Source: Chloroflexota bacterium (GTDB taxonomy: Bacteria; Chloroflexota; Dehalococcoidia; UBA2985). From it: DNA of 20,850 nt. The first letter of the stretch is position 1. Each line of letters opens with the position of its first letter. Where the stretch lies: NCBI GenBank assembly GCA_016210515.1, contig JACQTZ010000022.1, positions 1-20,850 of the forward strand, written 5' to 3'. The notes under the pieces were generated by a model. The model saw only the letters and a list, made by a program, of their open reading frames with translations. It searched no databases and was not told the origin of the DNA. The position numbers were made by a program, and so were the translations under genes. This document shows positions 7,137 through 14,619 of the stretch, piece by piece.

Positions 7137-8347
7137 GGAACCGCGGGGTAAGGCAGCAGCTTCTCCACCCGGTCAAGTATCCGGTGGCCCACCTCGTATT
7201 TGGTCATCAGGGGCAGTTCTTCCACGCCCCCATCACTGTCCAGGATGGTGACCCTGTTGGTGTCCACGTTAAAACCGCTGTCCGACGCGGTGATGTCGTT
7301 GGCGACGATAAGGGCAAGCCTCTTCTCCTTTAGCTTCTTGCTGGCGTTGGCCAGGAGATCCTCGCTCTCCGCGGCGAAGCCCACCCGCAACACCCCTTCG
7401 GGAACCTCCAGGAAGAAGTCGGCGTTCTTAACCATGTGCAGGACAAGTCCTTCGTCCTCCGCCTCTTTCTTGATTTTCTGGGAGGCCACACGGGCTGGAC
7501 GGTAGTCGCTGACCGCCGCCGCCATGATGAGGGCGTCTGCACCCACGCAGGCGCTGAGGACAGCCTCCCGCATCTCGGCCACCGTGGTCACGTGCCGCGT
7601 CTCCACCATTGCAGGGTCGGGAATGGACGTGGGCGCGGCGACCAGGGTCACTCGCGCACCCCGGTCTCGGGCCGCTCGGGCCACGGCGTAACCCATCTTG
7701 CCAGAGGAGCGGTTGGTTATCACCCTTACCGGGTCGATGGGCTCCTGGGTGCCACCGGCGCTGACCACCACCGACCTCCCCGCCAGGTCGCCCTTTTGCC
7801 CCAGAATCGCGCACAGGGTGTCCACAATCTCGGGCACCTCCACCAGGCGTCCCTTACCCACCAGGCCCGAGGCCAGGCGTCCCTCTGCCGGCCCTATGAT
7901 GAAAACTCCTCTTTCCCGCAGCTTGCCCAGGTTCTCTTGGGTAGCTGGGTTTTCAAACATCTGGCTGTCCATGGCCGGGGCGACGGCCACCGGCGCGGTG
8001 GAAGCCAGGATGGTCGCAGTAAGGGCGTCGTCGGCCAGGCCGTGGGCCAGCTTGGCGATGACGTTGGCTGTGGCCGGGGCCACCAGTATGACATCGGCCC
8101 TCTGTGCCAGAGCCACGTGGGACAGTGCCAACTCCGATTGCACATCAAACAGGTCGGTAATGACGGGCCTGTGGGTCAGGCTTCGGAAGGTCAGCGGCGT
8201 GATGAAGTTGGTAGCGCCCTGGGTGAGAATCACGTCCACCTGAGCGCCTTCCTGGGTGAGCTTGCTGGCCAGGTCGGCGGCCTTGTAGCAGGCAATGCTC
8301 CCCGTTACTCCCAGGACAACCTTGCTGCCCGAAAGGGGGCTGAGCAT
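7133..8347 (-). CDS. coaBC: Bifunctional phosphopantothenoylcysteine decarboxylase/phosphopantothenate-cysteine ligase
   Basis: CoaBC (Dfp), 404 aa, the usual full length. It couples cysteine to 4'-phosphopantothenate and decarboxylates the product to phosphopantetheine. The N-terminal flavoprotein CoaC domain (1-185) has GVTGSIACYKAADL, catalytic-type H77 in LSHVALA and APAMDSQMFENPA; the common Asn of PxMN is Asp here. The substrate-flap motif reads LASGLVGKGRL, with Ser160 where E. coli has the reactive Cys; some other CoaBC lineages also lack that Cys. The C-terminal CoaB domain (190-404) has VSAGGTQEPIDPVRVITNRSSGKMG with N212. ATG 8347 starts 1 nt after the coaX stop, behind GGAGAGGAG, so the genes are co-translated. 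Confidence 0.95.
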   Translation of the reverse strand: MLSPLSGSKVVLGVTGSIACYKAADLASKLTQEGAQVDVILTQGATNFITPLTFRSLTHRPVITDLFDVQSELALSHVALAQRADVILVAPATANVIAKLAHGLADDALTATILASTAPVAVAPAMDSQMFENPATQENLGKLRERGVFIIGPAEGRLASGLVGKGRLVEVPEIVDTLCAILGQKGDLAGRSVVVSAGGTQEPIDPVRVITNRSSGKMGYAVARAARDRGARVTLVAAPTSIPDPAMVETRHVTTVAEMREAVLSACVGADALIMAAAVSDYRPARVASQKIKKEAEDEGLVLHMVKNADFFLEVPEGVLRVGFAAESEDLLANASKKLKEKRLALIVANDITASDSGFNVDTNRVTILDSDGGVEELPLMTKYEVGHRILDRVEKLLPYPAVP

Positions 8348-8348
8348 G

Positions 8349-9140
8349 CTACTCCTCTCCGTGGCCGCCCTTGGCGCTTGTGTTCATCTTGTAGATGAGA
8401 CGGAGGCCAACAAGGGTGAGGTCCAGGTTCACCGCGTCGAAAACGGAGGTCTCCTTCTGAATCACAGGCGCCAGGCCACCGGTGGCCACCACCCTGGCAT
8501 CTTCCCCCATCTCCGCCTTGAAGCGACGCACCATGGACTCCACCATGCCCACGTGTCCGAAGAGGATGCCCGATTGAATGCTGGCCGCGGTGTTTCGGCC
8601 AATGGCTGTCTTGGGCGGGACCAGCTCCACACGACGTAGCTGGGAGGTGCGCTCGAACAGGGCCTCCGCGGTGAGGTAAACCCCCGAGGCGATGGCCCCT
8701 CCCAGGTAGTCTCCATCTTTGGAGATGGCATCGAAGACCGTGGCCGTGCCAAAGTCCACTACGATGACAGGGCCGCCGTAGAGGGTAAAGGCGGCGGCGG
8801 CGTCGACCACCCGGTCGGCCCCTACGTCCCGGGGATTCTCGTACAGGATGCGTACCCCCGTTCTAGTCCCGGTCCCTACCACCAGGGGAGAGATGTTGAA
8901 GTAGGTGCGGCTCAGATCCTCGAAGACCTGGGTTAGAGGCGGCACCACGCTGCATATGGCAATGCTGCGGATGCCCTCGGGAGCCACACCTTTGAGGGGA
9001 AGCAGGCTTCGGATATGAAGGGCGTACTCATCGGGCATCCTGCGGGCGTCCGTGGCCAGACGCCACGTAGCCACCAACTCCTCCCCGCGGAAGACCCCCA
9101 TGGTCACGTTGGTATTGCCAATATCTATGGCTAGCAGCAT
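8349..9140 (-). CDS. coaX: Type III pantothenate kinase
   Basis: CoaX, 263 aa, ASKHA-fold kinase that phosphorylates pantothenate with ATP, the first step of CoA synthesis. The N-terminal phosphate loop is AIDIGNTNVTMGVF (D6). GADRVVDAA holds the catalytic-type D109, VVDFGTATVFDAI (D129) is the second phosphate motif, and GGAIASGVYLTAEALFERTSQL and VATGGLAP complete the family pattern. Type III enzymes are typically insensitive to CoA feedback and need a monovalent cation. The start ATG 9140 is preceded by GGAG at about 9 nt. It is the first gene of the coaX-coaBC operon and sits behind a good promoter, which places three consecutive pathway steps under one control. Confidence 0.96.
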   Translation of the reverse strand: MLLAIDIGNTNVTMGVFRGEELVATWRLATDARRMPDEYALHIRSLLPLKGVAPEGIRSIAICSVVPPLTQVFEDLSRTYFNISPLVVGTGTRTGVRILYENPRDVGADRVVDAAAAFTLYGGPVIVVDFGTATVFDAISKDGDYLGGAIASGVYLTAEALFERTSQLRRVELVPPKTAIGRNTAASIQSGILFGHVGMVESMVRRFKAEMGEDARVVATGGLAPVIQKETSVFDAVNLDLTLVGLRLIYKMNTSAKGGHGEE

Positions 9141-9157
9141 GGCTCGACTCCAAGGAG

Positions 9158-9186
9158 ATTATAGCGAAGGTGATTCTAGGTATCAA
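9158..9186 (-). promoter_or_regulatory. Sigma70-type promoter for coaX-coaBC
   Basis: Minus strand TTGATA (9181-9186), exactly 17 bp, then a perfect TATAAT (9158-9163). The expected start point is only about 10 nt before the coaX ATG, so the leader is very short and the GGAG lies at the extreme 5' end of the message. Confidence 0.65.
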
Positions 9187-9261
9187 TGAGAGGGCTGTGC
9201 ATATTTCCTGGGGCCAAAGACCTCGGAGATATACCAAGAAAGGAACTGAAGGAACTAGAGA

Positions 9262-9732
9262 CTAATCGCGCCTACGGCGCCATGACCCATAGCCGAAGCC
9301 AGTACCCGCGCCTCCAATGATGAGGGCGGCGTCTTTCAATAATTCTTGAAGAAGGTCAGATAAATTACGGTAGGCAAGTACTATGGCGAAGGCAACAAAC
9401 ACAACAACCAGAAAGCCAACCATGAGGGACAAGGTCAAGCGGGAGCGATGGCGATCTTTGAATTCAAGGTCGGCCTCTTTGCTCGACAGAGATATGAGGT
9501 CGCTTATGTGTTGTGGAGTCAGCCGCTGTAGGACTGGGTTCCCGAAGGACATTCCTGCAGCAAAGAACTGCTCAATTCGTCTGCGCTCTGGCGGTGGCAG
9601 TTTCTCCAGGATTTCAGGAGGGATAGAAACATTCTCAGAAGGTGCGCTTTGTTCCACCTCGCTAGGGGATGCCAACTCGCCCGTGGTCGGACTAGGCGCA
9701 TCCCGCTGTTCGCTATCCTCTGGTGATATCAT
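9262..9732 (-). CDS. Small membrane protein, DUF2335-like
   Basis: 156-aa protein that I cannot name with certainty. The first 45 residues are Ser/Pro/Glu-rich and probably disordered. Residues 48-95 are a charged helical region (PPPERRRIEQFFAAGM...ISDLISLSSKEADLEFKDRHR). Two membrane segments follow (about 100-121 and 134-150), with a short basic tail WRRRRD. This order, a helical region ending in H/R-rich residues before a hydrophobic hairpin, resembles DUF2335 predicted membrane proteins. ATG 9732 has GAGGTAGG just upstream and lies 3 bp after the stop of the 100-aa gene, so the two form one transcription unit. Function unknown. Confidence 0.75.
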   Translation of the reverse strand: MISPEDSEQRDAPSPTTGELASPSEVEQSAPSENVSIPPEILEKLPPPERRRIEQFFAAGMSFGNPVLQRLTPQHISDLISLSSKEADLEFKDRHRSRLTLSLMVGFLVVVFVAFAIVLAYRNLSDLLQELLKDAALIIGGAGTGFGYGSWRRRRD

Positions 9733-9735
9733 GGC

Positions 9736-10038
9736 CTACCTCGAGGCAAATATCATGCCGGCGTGTCCAAGTCGAGATCGGCTGTGCAACCTTTTTGGCA
9801 AAATGCTTTCCGGCAAATCCCCCACGATGCCCATCATTTTTTCAGCCACGAAAGTAGTCATGATCTGGACTAGAACGAAATCAACCTCTTCCTCGTCTAG
9901 GTGTCCAGCGGCGCGCGCGAACATAACACCTCGCAACGCACGTACCAGCCGCTCGCGTTCACTGGTGGGCATATCCGAAAGAATGCGGATTATATCTTCC
10001 CATTCAGCATTGACTTGGCTGCTTTGTGCTATTGTCAT
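9736..10038 (-). CDS. Hypothetical 100-aa soluble protein
   Basis: Not recognised. It is a charged helical protein: EWEDIIRILSDMPTSERERLVRALRGVMFARAAGHLDEEEVDFVLVQIMTTFVAEKMM, followed by a basic tail. No signal peptide or membrane segment is seen. ATG 10038 has only a weak AAGGCAAC ribosome site. The downstream partner is the DUF2335-like gene 3 bp away, suggesting a two-protein membrane system. A perfect 12-bp palindrome lies 60 bp upstream. Confidence 0.65.
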   Translation of the reverse strand: MTIAQSSQVNAEWEDIIRILSDMPTSERERLVRALRGVMFARAAGHLDEEEVDFVLVQIMTTFVAEKMMGIVGDLPESILPKRLHSRSRLGHAGMIFASR

Positions 10039-10097
10039 GGTAGTTGCCTTATGCTTATATCTCTCATAGTGGAACCAACGCTATAAGCTACGCCTTT

Positions 10098-10109
10098 CGA
10101 ACATGTTCG
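10098..10109. promoter_or_regulatory. Perfect 12-bp palindrome, possible operator
   Basis: CGAACATGTTCG lies 60 bp upstream of the 100-aa gene start in an otherwise featureless 228-bp gap (10039-10266). Its half-sites resemble the Gram-positive LexA box (GAAC-N4-GTTC), but the spacing is N2, so LexA binding is doubtful. A dimeric regulator of the two-gene unit is possible. Confidence 0.3.
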
Positions 10110-10266
10110 TCATAGACGAAAAACCTTTCGTAAAGAGCGTCCATTGCGGCAGCATCCTAGCAGTGGACTTCGCATGTGTCAAGTCCCTATAGTCCCTATA
10201 TACATAGTACCACTAGGAGGGGGTCCAATCAAACTAGGGAAAACCATAAACCAAAGGATTTCACCT

Positions 10267-10503
10267 CTAATCCAGGTGCATATTGCCCTCCCTCACCTGC
10301 TTGATAACCAGGGGAAGGCGAGGCAGCAGGTCGCTGGCCACCATGCCCGTATCCCCCATTTCACGCCTCACATGCTCTCCGGCAGCTCCGTGAAGGTACA
10401 CGCCACAGCAGGCGGCATCGAAGGTGGACATGCCCTGGGCCACCAGCCCGGCCACGGCTCCGGCCAGGACATCCCCCGTGCCTCCAGAGGCGAGGCCGGG
10501 GTT
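10267..10503 (-). pseudogene. nnrD: 3' remnant of NAD(P)H-hydrate dehydratase
   Basis: Only the last roughly 79 codons survive. The minus strand reads NPGLASGGTGDVLAGAVAGL..., the hallmark C-terminal nucleotide-site motif of ADP/ATP-dependent NAD(P)H-hydrate dehydratase (NnrD/YjeF C-domain). It continues with DAACCGVYLHGAAGEHVRR and GMVASDLLPRLP. Full-length NnrD domains are about 280 aa. Immediately upstream, at about 10500-10506, homology ends, a stop codon appears (10507-10509) and transposase sequence begins on the other strand. The N-terminal portion is not found elsewhere in the window. The gene was presumably truncated by an insertion followed by deletion; the repair enzyme, if needed, must be encoded elsewhere. 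Confidence 0.8.
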
Positions 10504-10992
10504 GGGCTATCTCCAGATGGACGTGAAGTACGTCACGCCGGAGCTCTCTGGGCTGCCCTACACCTGCTACCTCTATGCGGCGATGGATATCTCCACCCGC
10601 TACAAGGTTGGGCTGATCCTTCCCAAAGTAGATGAAGGGGGTCGCTCCTTGCCCTCTACCATACCATCCAGACATTGCCCTTCCCCGTGTGTTACGTGCA
10701 GACGGACAATGGCTTGGAGTTCCAGAAGCACTTTCATGCTAAGTGTGAGGAGGTGGGACTAGAACACTTCTACATTCACAAAAGCTCTCCCAATGACAAT
10801 GCGGTGATTGAGCGGAGCTTTCGCACTGATGAAGAGGAATTCTTCTTCTGTCTAGAGAAAGCACCTCAAGACCACCTGGAGCTGAATACTTGGTACCAGC
10901 GCTTCCTGGACACGTACAACACCACGCGTCCCCACATGGGCATCAAAATGCTAACTCCAAAGGAGGCCATCGACCTGTACCTAAAGTCCTGA
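10499..10992 (+). pseudogene. 5'-truncated, frameshifted DDE transposase (IS481/IS3-like integrase core)
   Basis: Only the catalytic core of an rve-type transposase remains. The three acidic residues are visible: D in YLQMDVKYV, D in VQTDNGLEF and E in DNAVIERSF, with 34 residues between the last two. A C-terminal YNTTRPHMGIKMLTPKEAI follows, typical of IS481/IS3 relatives. The first part (to about 10640) and the second part (10642-10992) are in different frames; the shift falls in the G-run at 10637-10641 and equals a 1-base loss. The N-terminal DNA-binding region is missing and is replaced by the opposite-strand nnrD remnant. It is therefore inactive. Confidence 0.85.
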
Positions 10993-11038
10993 GAGAATAA
11001 GCGACGTCTCACCTGGGTGAGCCAAACCGTTCTCTCAG
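10989..11038. repeat. Nested inverted repeat at the transposase 3' end
   Basis: CTGAGAGA (10989-10996) pairs with TCTCTCAG (11031-11038), enclosing a second perfect stem CTCACC-TG-GGTGAG (11008-11021). It begins at the transposase stop codon and may be the subterminal end of the insertion sequence or its terminator. No matching left end exists because that side is deleted. Confidence 0.5.
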
Positions 11039-11052
11039 TTGCCTTCATGGTA

Positions 11053-11086
11053 TATAATGCCTTGCAGTTTGGCCTGGAAGGCATTA
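11053..11086 (+). promoter_or_regulatory. TATAAT box and TAATGCC hairpin upstream of the capD-like gene
   Basis: TATAAT at 11053-11058 overlaps an inverted repeat TAATGCC/GGCATTA (11055-11061/11080-11086) lying 14 bp before the ATG at 11100. No good -35 is seen 17 bp upstream. It could be a -10 box or a leader hairpin. The same TATAATGCC...GGCATTA pairing recurs at 16477-16519. Confidence 0.35.
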
Positions 11087-11099
11087 CCTTGGGGAGCTG

Positions 11100-12944
11100 A
11101 TGGATCGGCTTTCTCTGTCACCATCTTCTGTGCTGGGTAGATACCTGGGGCCTATGGGTATCGATGTGGCGCTGGTGGTGGTGGCTTACTTCGTTGCCCT
11201 GCTATTGCGTTTCGAAGGGCAAATCCCCTCGGACCGTCTTCATAGCTATTACGTGGTTATCTTGCCCATCGGGATGGCGTATGTAGCGGCCAACTACTTC
11301 TTTGGCCTGTACCACAGGGTGTGGCGATATGCCAGCTCTTTGGAAGTTACCTCGATAATAGGCGCGGTGGGGGCGGCCACTGCGCTCCTCACGGCAGCCA
11401 ACTTTTTTTGGGCTGGAGCGCGCCCTCTTCCCTTGAGCGTGCCCATTTCCGGAGGCATCTTTACTCTGGCCGCTTTCGCTGGAGTGCGATACCGGCAACG
11501 CCTCATTACCGGGCTGCTCTGGCGTTGGGAAGCCGTCACCAAAGGGCACGGGAACCGGGTGCTGATCGTAGGGGCTGGGGAGGAAGGGCAACTTGTAGGG
11601 TGGCGTCTGAGAATTCAGGGAAGCGACTACAACGTGGTTGGCTATGTTGACGATGACCCCTCCAAGCTGGGCTTCAACATTCATGGGGCAAAGGTGTTGG
11701 GGACCAGGCAAGAGATCCAGACGCTGGCGATGAAGCACCAGGTGGATACCATCATAGTAGCCATGGACAAGGTATCGGGAGAGGACATCCAGGCAATAGT
11801 GGGGCAGTGCGAAAAGACCCGGGCGAAGATCAAAATAGCTCCCAATCTCTTTTCCTTTGTGGAGGGTGCGGAGGGCCAGCCGCTGGTGAGAGATGTGTCC
11901 GTGGAAGACCTCCTGGCTAGAGAGAGCGTTCCTCTGGACAGGGAGATGTGCCACAAGCTGCTGGCGGGCAAGGTGGTGCTGGTGACTGGAGCTGCGGGTT
12001 CCATAGGCAGCGAGCTTTGCCGCCAGATCATTCAATTCCACCCGGCCTTCCTGCTTATGCTGGATAACAACGAGACGGGCCTGAACGATTTACAGATAGA
12101 GCTGTTCGCTGGAGGCAATGACACAGCGCACAAGATACTGGTGGGGGACATTCTGAGGACGCGCCGCATGGAGTCTCTATGGGCTACCTACCAGCCTCAG
12201 ATTGTGTTTCACTGCGCCGCGTACAAGCACGTACCCCTGATGGAGGAGGCTCCGTGTGAGGCGGTGCTGGTAAACCTCAAGGGAACCCAGAACCTTGCGA
12301 ACCTGGCGCTAGAACACCACGTGGAACGCTTCGTATTCATATCCACTGACAAAGCGGTAGAGCCTGTCGGAATCATGGGCGCTACCAAGTACCTCGCGGA
12401 GAGTCTGGTGCTATCCATGCCACCTAGTCAAGGCTCTTTCTTCACCGCTGTGCGTTTCGGCAACGTTCTCAACAGCCGGGGCAGCGTGGTGCCGCTCTTT
12501 CTCAAGCAGATAGACAAGGGCGGCCCGGTGACCGTTACCAGCGAAGAGATGACCAGGTTCCTGATGGGTCTTTCCGAGGCGGTGAGTCTGATCATCCAGG
12601 CAGCCACTTACACCCAGGGGAGGGATGTGTTCATGCTGAACATGGGCCAGCCGATGAAGATCGCCGACCTGGCCAGAAAGCTAATCCGCCTGAGGGGCTT
12701 GAGGGTAGATGAGGACATCGCCATTGTGTATACGGGGATCAGGCCAGGAGAAAGACTTACAGAGAGCCTGGTGGCCCCTGGGGAGGAGGTTGTACCCACC
12801 CCACATCCGTACATATTCAGGCTCATGGGTCGGAACAGGATGGGTAGAGAGGCCCTGGTGGAACGGGTCAGAGAGCTGATCCTGCTGGCGGAAGCTGAAC
12901 AAGGGGAGGAACTGGCAAGCAGGCTGCTGATCAGGGAGCCATAG
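11100..12944 (+). CDS. Membrane-anchored NDP-sugar 4,6-dehydratase/epimerase (CapD/WbpM type)
   Basis: 614 aa. The N-terminus has about four membrane segments (residues 18-115), then a first Rossmann domain with VLIVGAGEEGQLVG, then the SDR catalytic domain with VLVTGAAGSIGSELCRQI (about 293-310). The active-site region STDKAVEPVGIMGATKYLAE (about 415-434) follows, and the C-terminal RPGERLTESL motif of these enzymes is present. Family members convert UDP-GlcNAc to 4-keto-6-deoxy sugars for capsule, O-antigen or glycan synthesis, at the inner face of the membrane. ATG 11100 has GGGGAGC directly upstream. Length is typical. The exact sugar product cannot be read from sequence. The neighbouring GalE-like gene (convergent) fits the same pathway. 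Confidence 0.93.
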   Translation: MDRLSLSPSSVLGRYLGPMGIDVALVVVAYFVALLLRFEGQIPSDRLHSYYVVILPIGMAYVAANYFFGLYHRVWRYASSLEVTSIIGAVGAATALLTAANFFWAGARPLPLSVPISGGIFTLAAFAGVRYRQRLITGLLWRWEAVTKGHGNRVLIVGAGEEGQLVGWRLRIQGSDYNVVGYVDDDPSKLGFNIHGAKVLGTRQEIQTLAMKHQVDTIIVAMDKVSGEDIQAIVGQCEKTRAKIKIAPNLFSFVEGAEGQPLVRDVSVEDLLARESVPLDREMCHKLLAGKVVLVTGAAGSIGSELCRQIIQFHPAFLLMLDNNETGLNDLQIELFAGGNDTAHKILVGDILRTRRMESLWATYQPQIVFHCAAYKHVPLMEEAPCEAVLVNLKGTQNLANLALEHHVERFVFISTDKAVEPVGIMGATKYLAESLVLSMPPSQGSFFTAVRFGNVLNSRGSVVPLFLKQIDKGGPVTVTSEEMTRFLMGLSEAVSLIIQAATYTQGRDVFMLNMGQPMKIADLARKLIRLRGLRVDEDIAIVYTGIRPGERLTESLVAPGEEVVPTPHPYIFRLMGRNRMGREALVERVRELILLAEAEQGEELASRLLIREP

Positions 12945-13046
12945 CGGGCTGCTCTAGCCAGAAGTGCTGCAAGAGGACTCTCTAACTTCTCAAGGTGGGG
13001 TGGTCATTGGTTCAAGGGTTGCCGTGGAGTTGAAATCGTGGGGGTC

Positions 13047-13982
13047 CTACTGCCAGGTGGCGTTACGGAACCACTCCAGGGTATCGCTCAGCCCCTCTTC
13101 CAGGGAGAATCGGGGCTTCCATTCTAGTTGCTGGCGTGCCTTGGTGATGTCCAGGTATATCTTGAATACCTCGCCAGGCTTGGAGGGGCCGTGAGGTGCA
13201 TCCCCTGAAAAATTGGCGTTCCTTTTCAACAACGAGTAAATCTGGTTGACTGAAGCGCCTCTACCAGTGCCGATGTTGAAGGCCTCGCCGCTGCCCTTTT
13301 CCAGGGCAGTGACGCTGGCCTCTACTACGTCGAGGACGTAGAGAAAGTCCCTCTCCTGTTCCCCACTGCCGTTGATCACCAACGGCTTTCCAGTCAACAT
13401 GGCCTGAGAGAAGATGGCCACGACCCCTGCCTCTCCAAAGGGGTCCTGCCTGGGGCCATAGACGTTGCTCAAGCGCAGTACGGTGTAGTCCAGCCCGTGG
13501 GACTGTCGGTACACGTGCAGGTAGTTTTCCACGGCGTACTTGGATACGCCGTAGTGGGAAAGGGGATGTACGGGATGGGTCTCATCGCAGGGCAGGCGCA
13601 GGGGCTCGCCGTAGATAGCGCCTCCGCTGGAGGTGTAGACCACCTTCTTGACTCCATACTGCACGCAGTTCTGGAGGAGATTAAGAGAGCCGCGTACGTT
13701 GGTGTCGGCGTCGCCCAGAGGGTCTTTCATGGACTGCTGCACGCTAATCTGGGCGGCGTAGTGGCACACCAACTCTGGCCTCTCCTGGCGGAACACCTCC
13801 TCCAGGGCTGGGGAGGCTATATCTGTCCGATACAGGGGGATGTGGGGGGACAGGTTGGAGAGGCGTCCTGAGCGGAAGTCGTCCACTACCACTACCTGGT
13901 GGCCCAGCTCCAGCAGCCTATCGACTACGTGGGAGCCTATGAACCCTCCGCCTCCGGTGACCAGGATCTTGGTAGCTGTCAT
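13047..13982 (-). CDS. NAD-dependent sugar-nucleotide epimerase (GalE-like SDR)
   Basis: 311-aa extended short-chain dehydrogenase. The NAD site is VTGGGGFIGSHVVD (residues 8-21), followed by VVVDDFRSG. The catalytic set is S118/S119 in YTSSGGAIYGE and Y144/K148 in HYGVSKYAVEN. LRLSNVYGPRQDP and GSGEQERDFLYVLDVVEA match UDP-glucose 4-epimerase-like and UDP-GlcNAc epimerase-like proteins. It is shorter than E. coli GalE, as is usual for this bacterial subgroup. The substrate is not decided by sequence alone. It is convergent with the capD-like gene and probably supplies an epimerised sugar to the same envelope glycan. Confidence 0.92.
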   Translation of the reverse strand: MTATKILVTGGGGFIGSHVVDRLLELGHQVVVVDDFRSGRLSNLSPHIPLYRTDIASPALEEVFRQERPELVCHYAAQISVQQSMKDPLGDADTNVRGSLNLLQNCVQYGVKKVVYTSSGGAIYGEPLRLPCDETHPVHPLSHYGVSKYAVENYLHVYRQSHGLDYTVLRLSNVYGPRQDPFGEAGVVAIFSQAMLTGKPLVINGSGEQERDFLYVLDVVEASVTALEKGSGEAFNIGTGRGASVNQIYSLLKRNANFSGDAPHGPSKPGEVFKIYLDITKARQQLEWKPRFSLEEGLSDTLEWFRNATWQ

Positions 13983-14619
13983 AGGGTTTGTCTATAAAGT
14001 CGTGGTGGTGCTGGGCGACGTTTTTGATTGAATGGAAAAATTTTCATGGGTCTAGCTATGGTGTTGTAGATGGAAGAAGGTACATGTTTTGATTGAATGG
14101 CAGGGCGTGCTCCTTCGACAGGCTCTGCACCCACATGTAGCATACGGGGGGACCCCGCGCCAGACGCCGTGGTGAGCCCGCCGAACCATTGCCGCGTCCC
14201 GATGGAATCGGGGCTCGCAATGACAGTTCCCTTACAAGGTCTCACCGTGAGCGGACTATAACCGTTCGCCCTGAGGCTGTCGAAGGGTGAGCCGCCGTTT
14301 TCTGAGCGACGCTGGTGTTTGGGATATGCGATTGGAGTGACGAGTCGCAGCATTTCAGTGGTAGTATAGCAGGGTGGAGAGCCAAGAGAAAGGAAGAGGT
14401 GGCGATGGGAGTTGCCTTTTCCCGCATTGGAAGATTACTCTGGCAAATGGGTCATGGACTATTGACGAAGGTGTTGACTTGTAGTAGTGTACTCTCGAAT
14501 TTCGCCTGTTTGACCGCAGGGGAGTGGTAGCGCGTGTGCAGGGATTTCTGTGTAGAGAAACCAGGTGGCGGTCTTAGAGGTGAGTTGATAAGAGTAGATA
14601 TGGGCGTCAGGAGGGCACC
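13983..14619. other. Divergent intergenic region with repeats
   Basis: 637 bp between divergent genes, without a convincing gene. It holds a 12-bp direct repeat TTTGATTGAATG near 14023 and 14090, a dispersed palindromic repeat at about 14146-14236, and an inverted pair related to CTTCGACAGGCTCTG (14113-14127) and GAGGCTGTCGAAGGG (14273-14287). A possible promoter toward the surface-protein gene is TTGACT (14474-14479) with GAATTT 17 bp on, which is weak. The surface-protein ATG has a strong AGGAGGGC ribosome site. Confidence 0.6.
14146..14236. repeat. Dispersed palindromic repeat (copy B)
   Basis: The reverse complement of 14180-14225 matches 4809-4854 at 45 of 46 bases, and similarity resumes across CACGGCGTCTGG on the far side. 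Here the two matching blocks are separated by only a few bases, whereas the 4799-4929 copy carries a 46-bp insert at that point. The core is TTGCGAGCCCCGATTCCATC. Confidence 0.8.

Noticed and set aside
10098..10109. LexA (SOS) box
   Set aside because: The half-sites GAAC/GTTC match, but the spacing is 2 bp where 4 is required; kept only as an unspecified palindrome.
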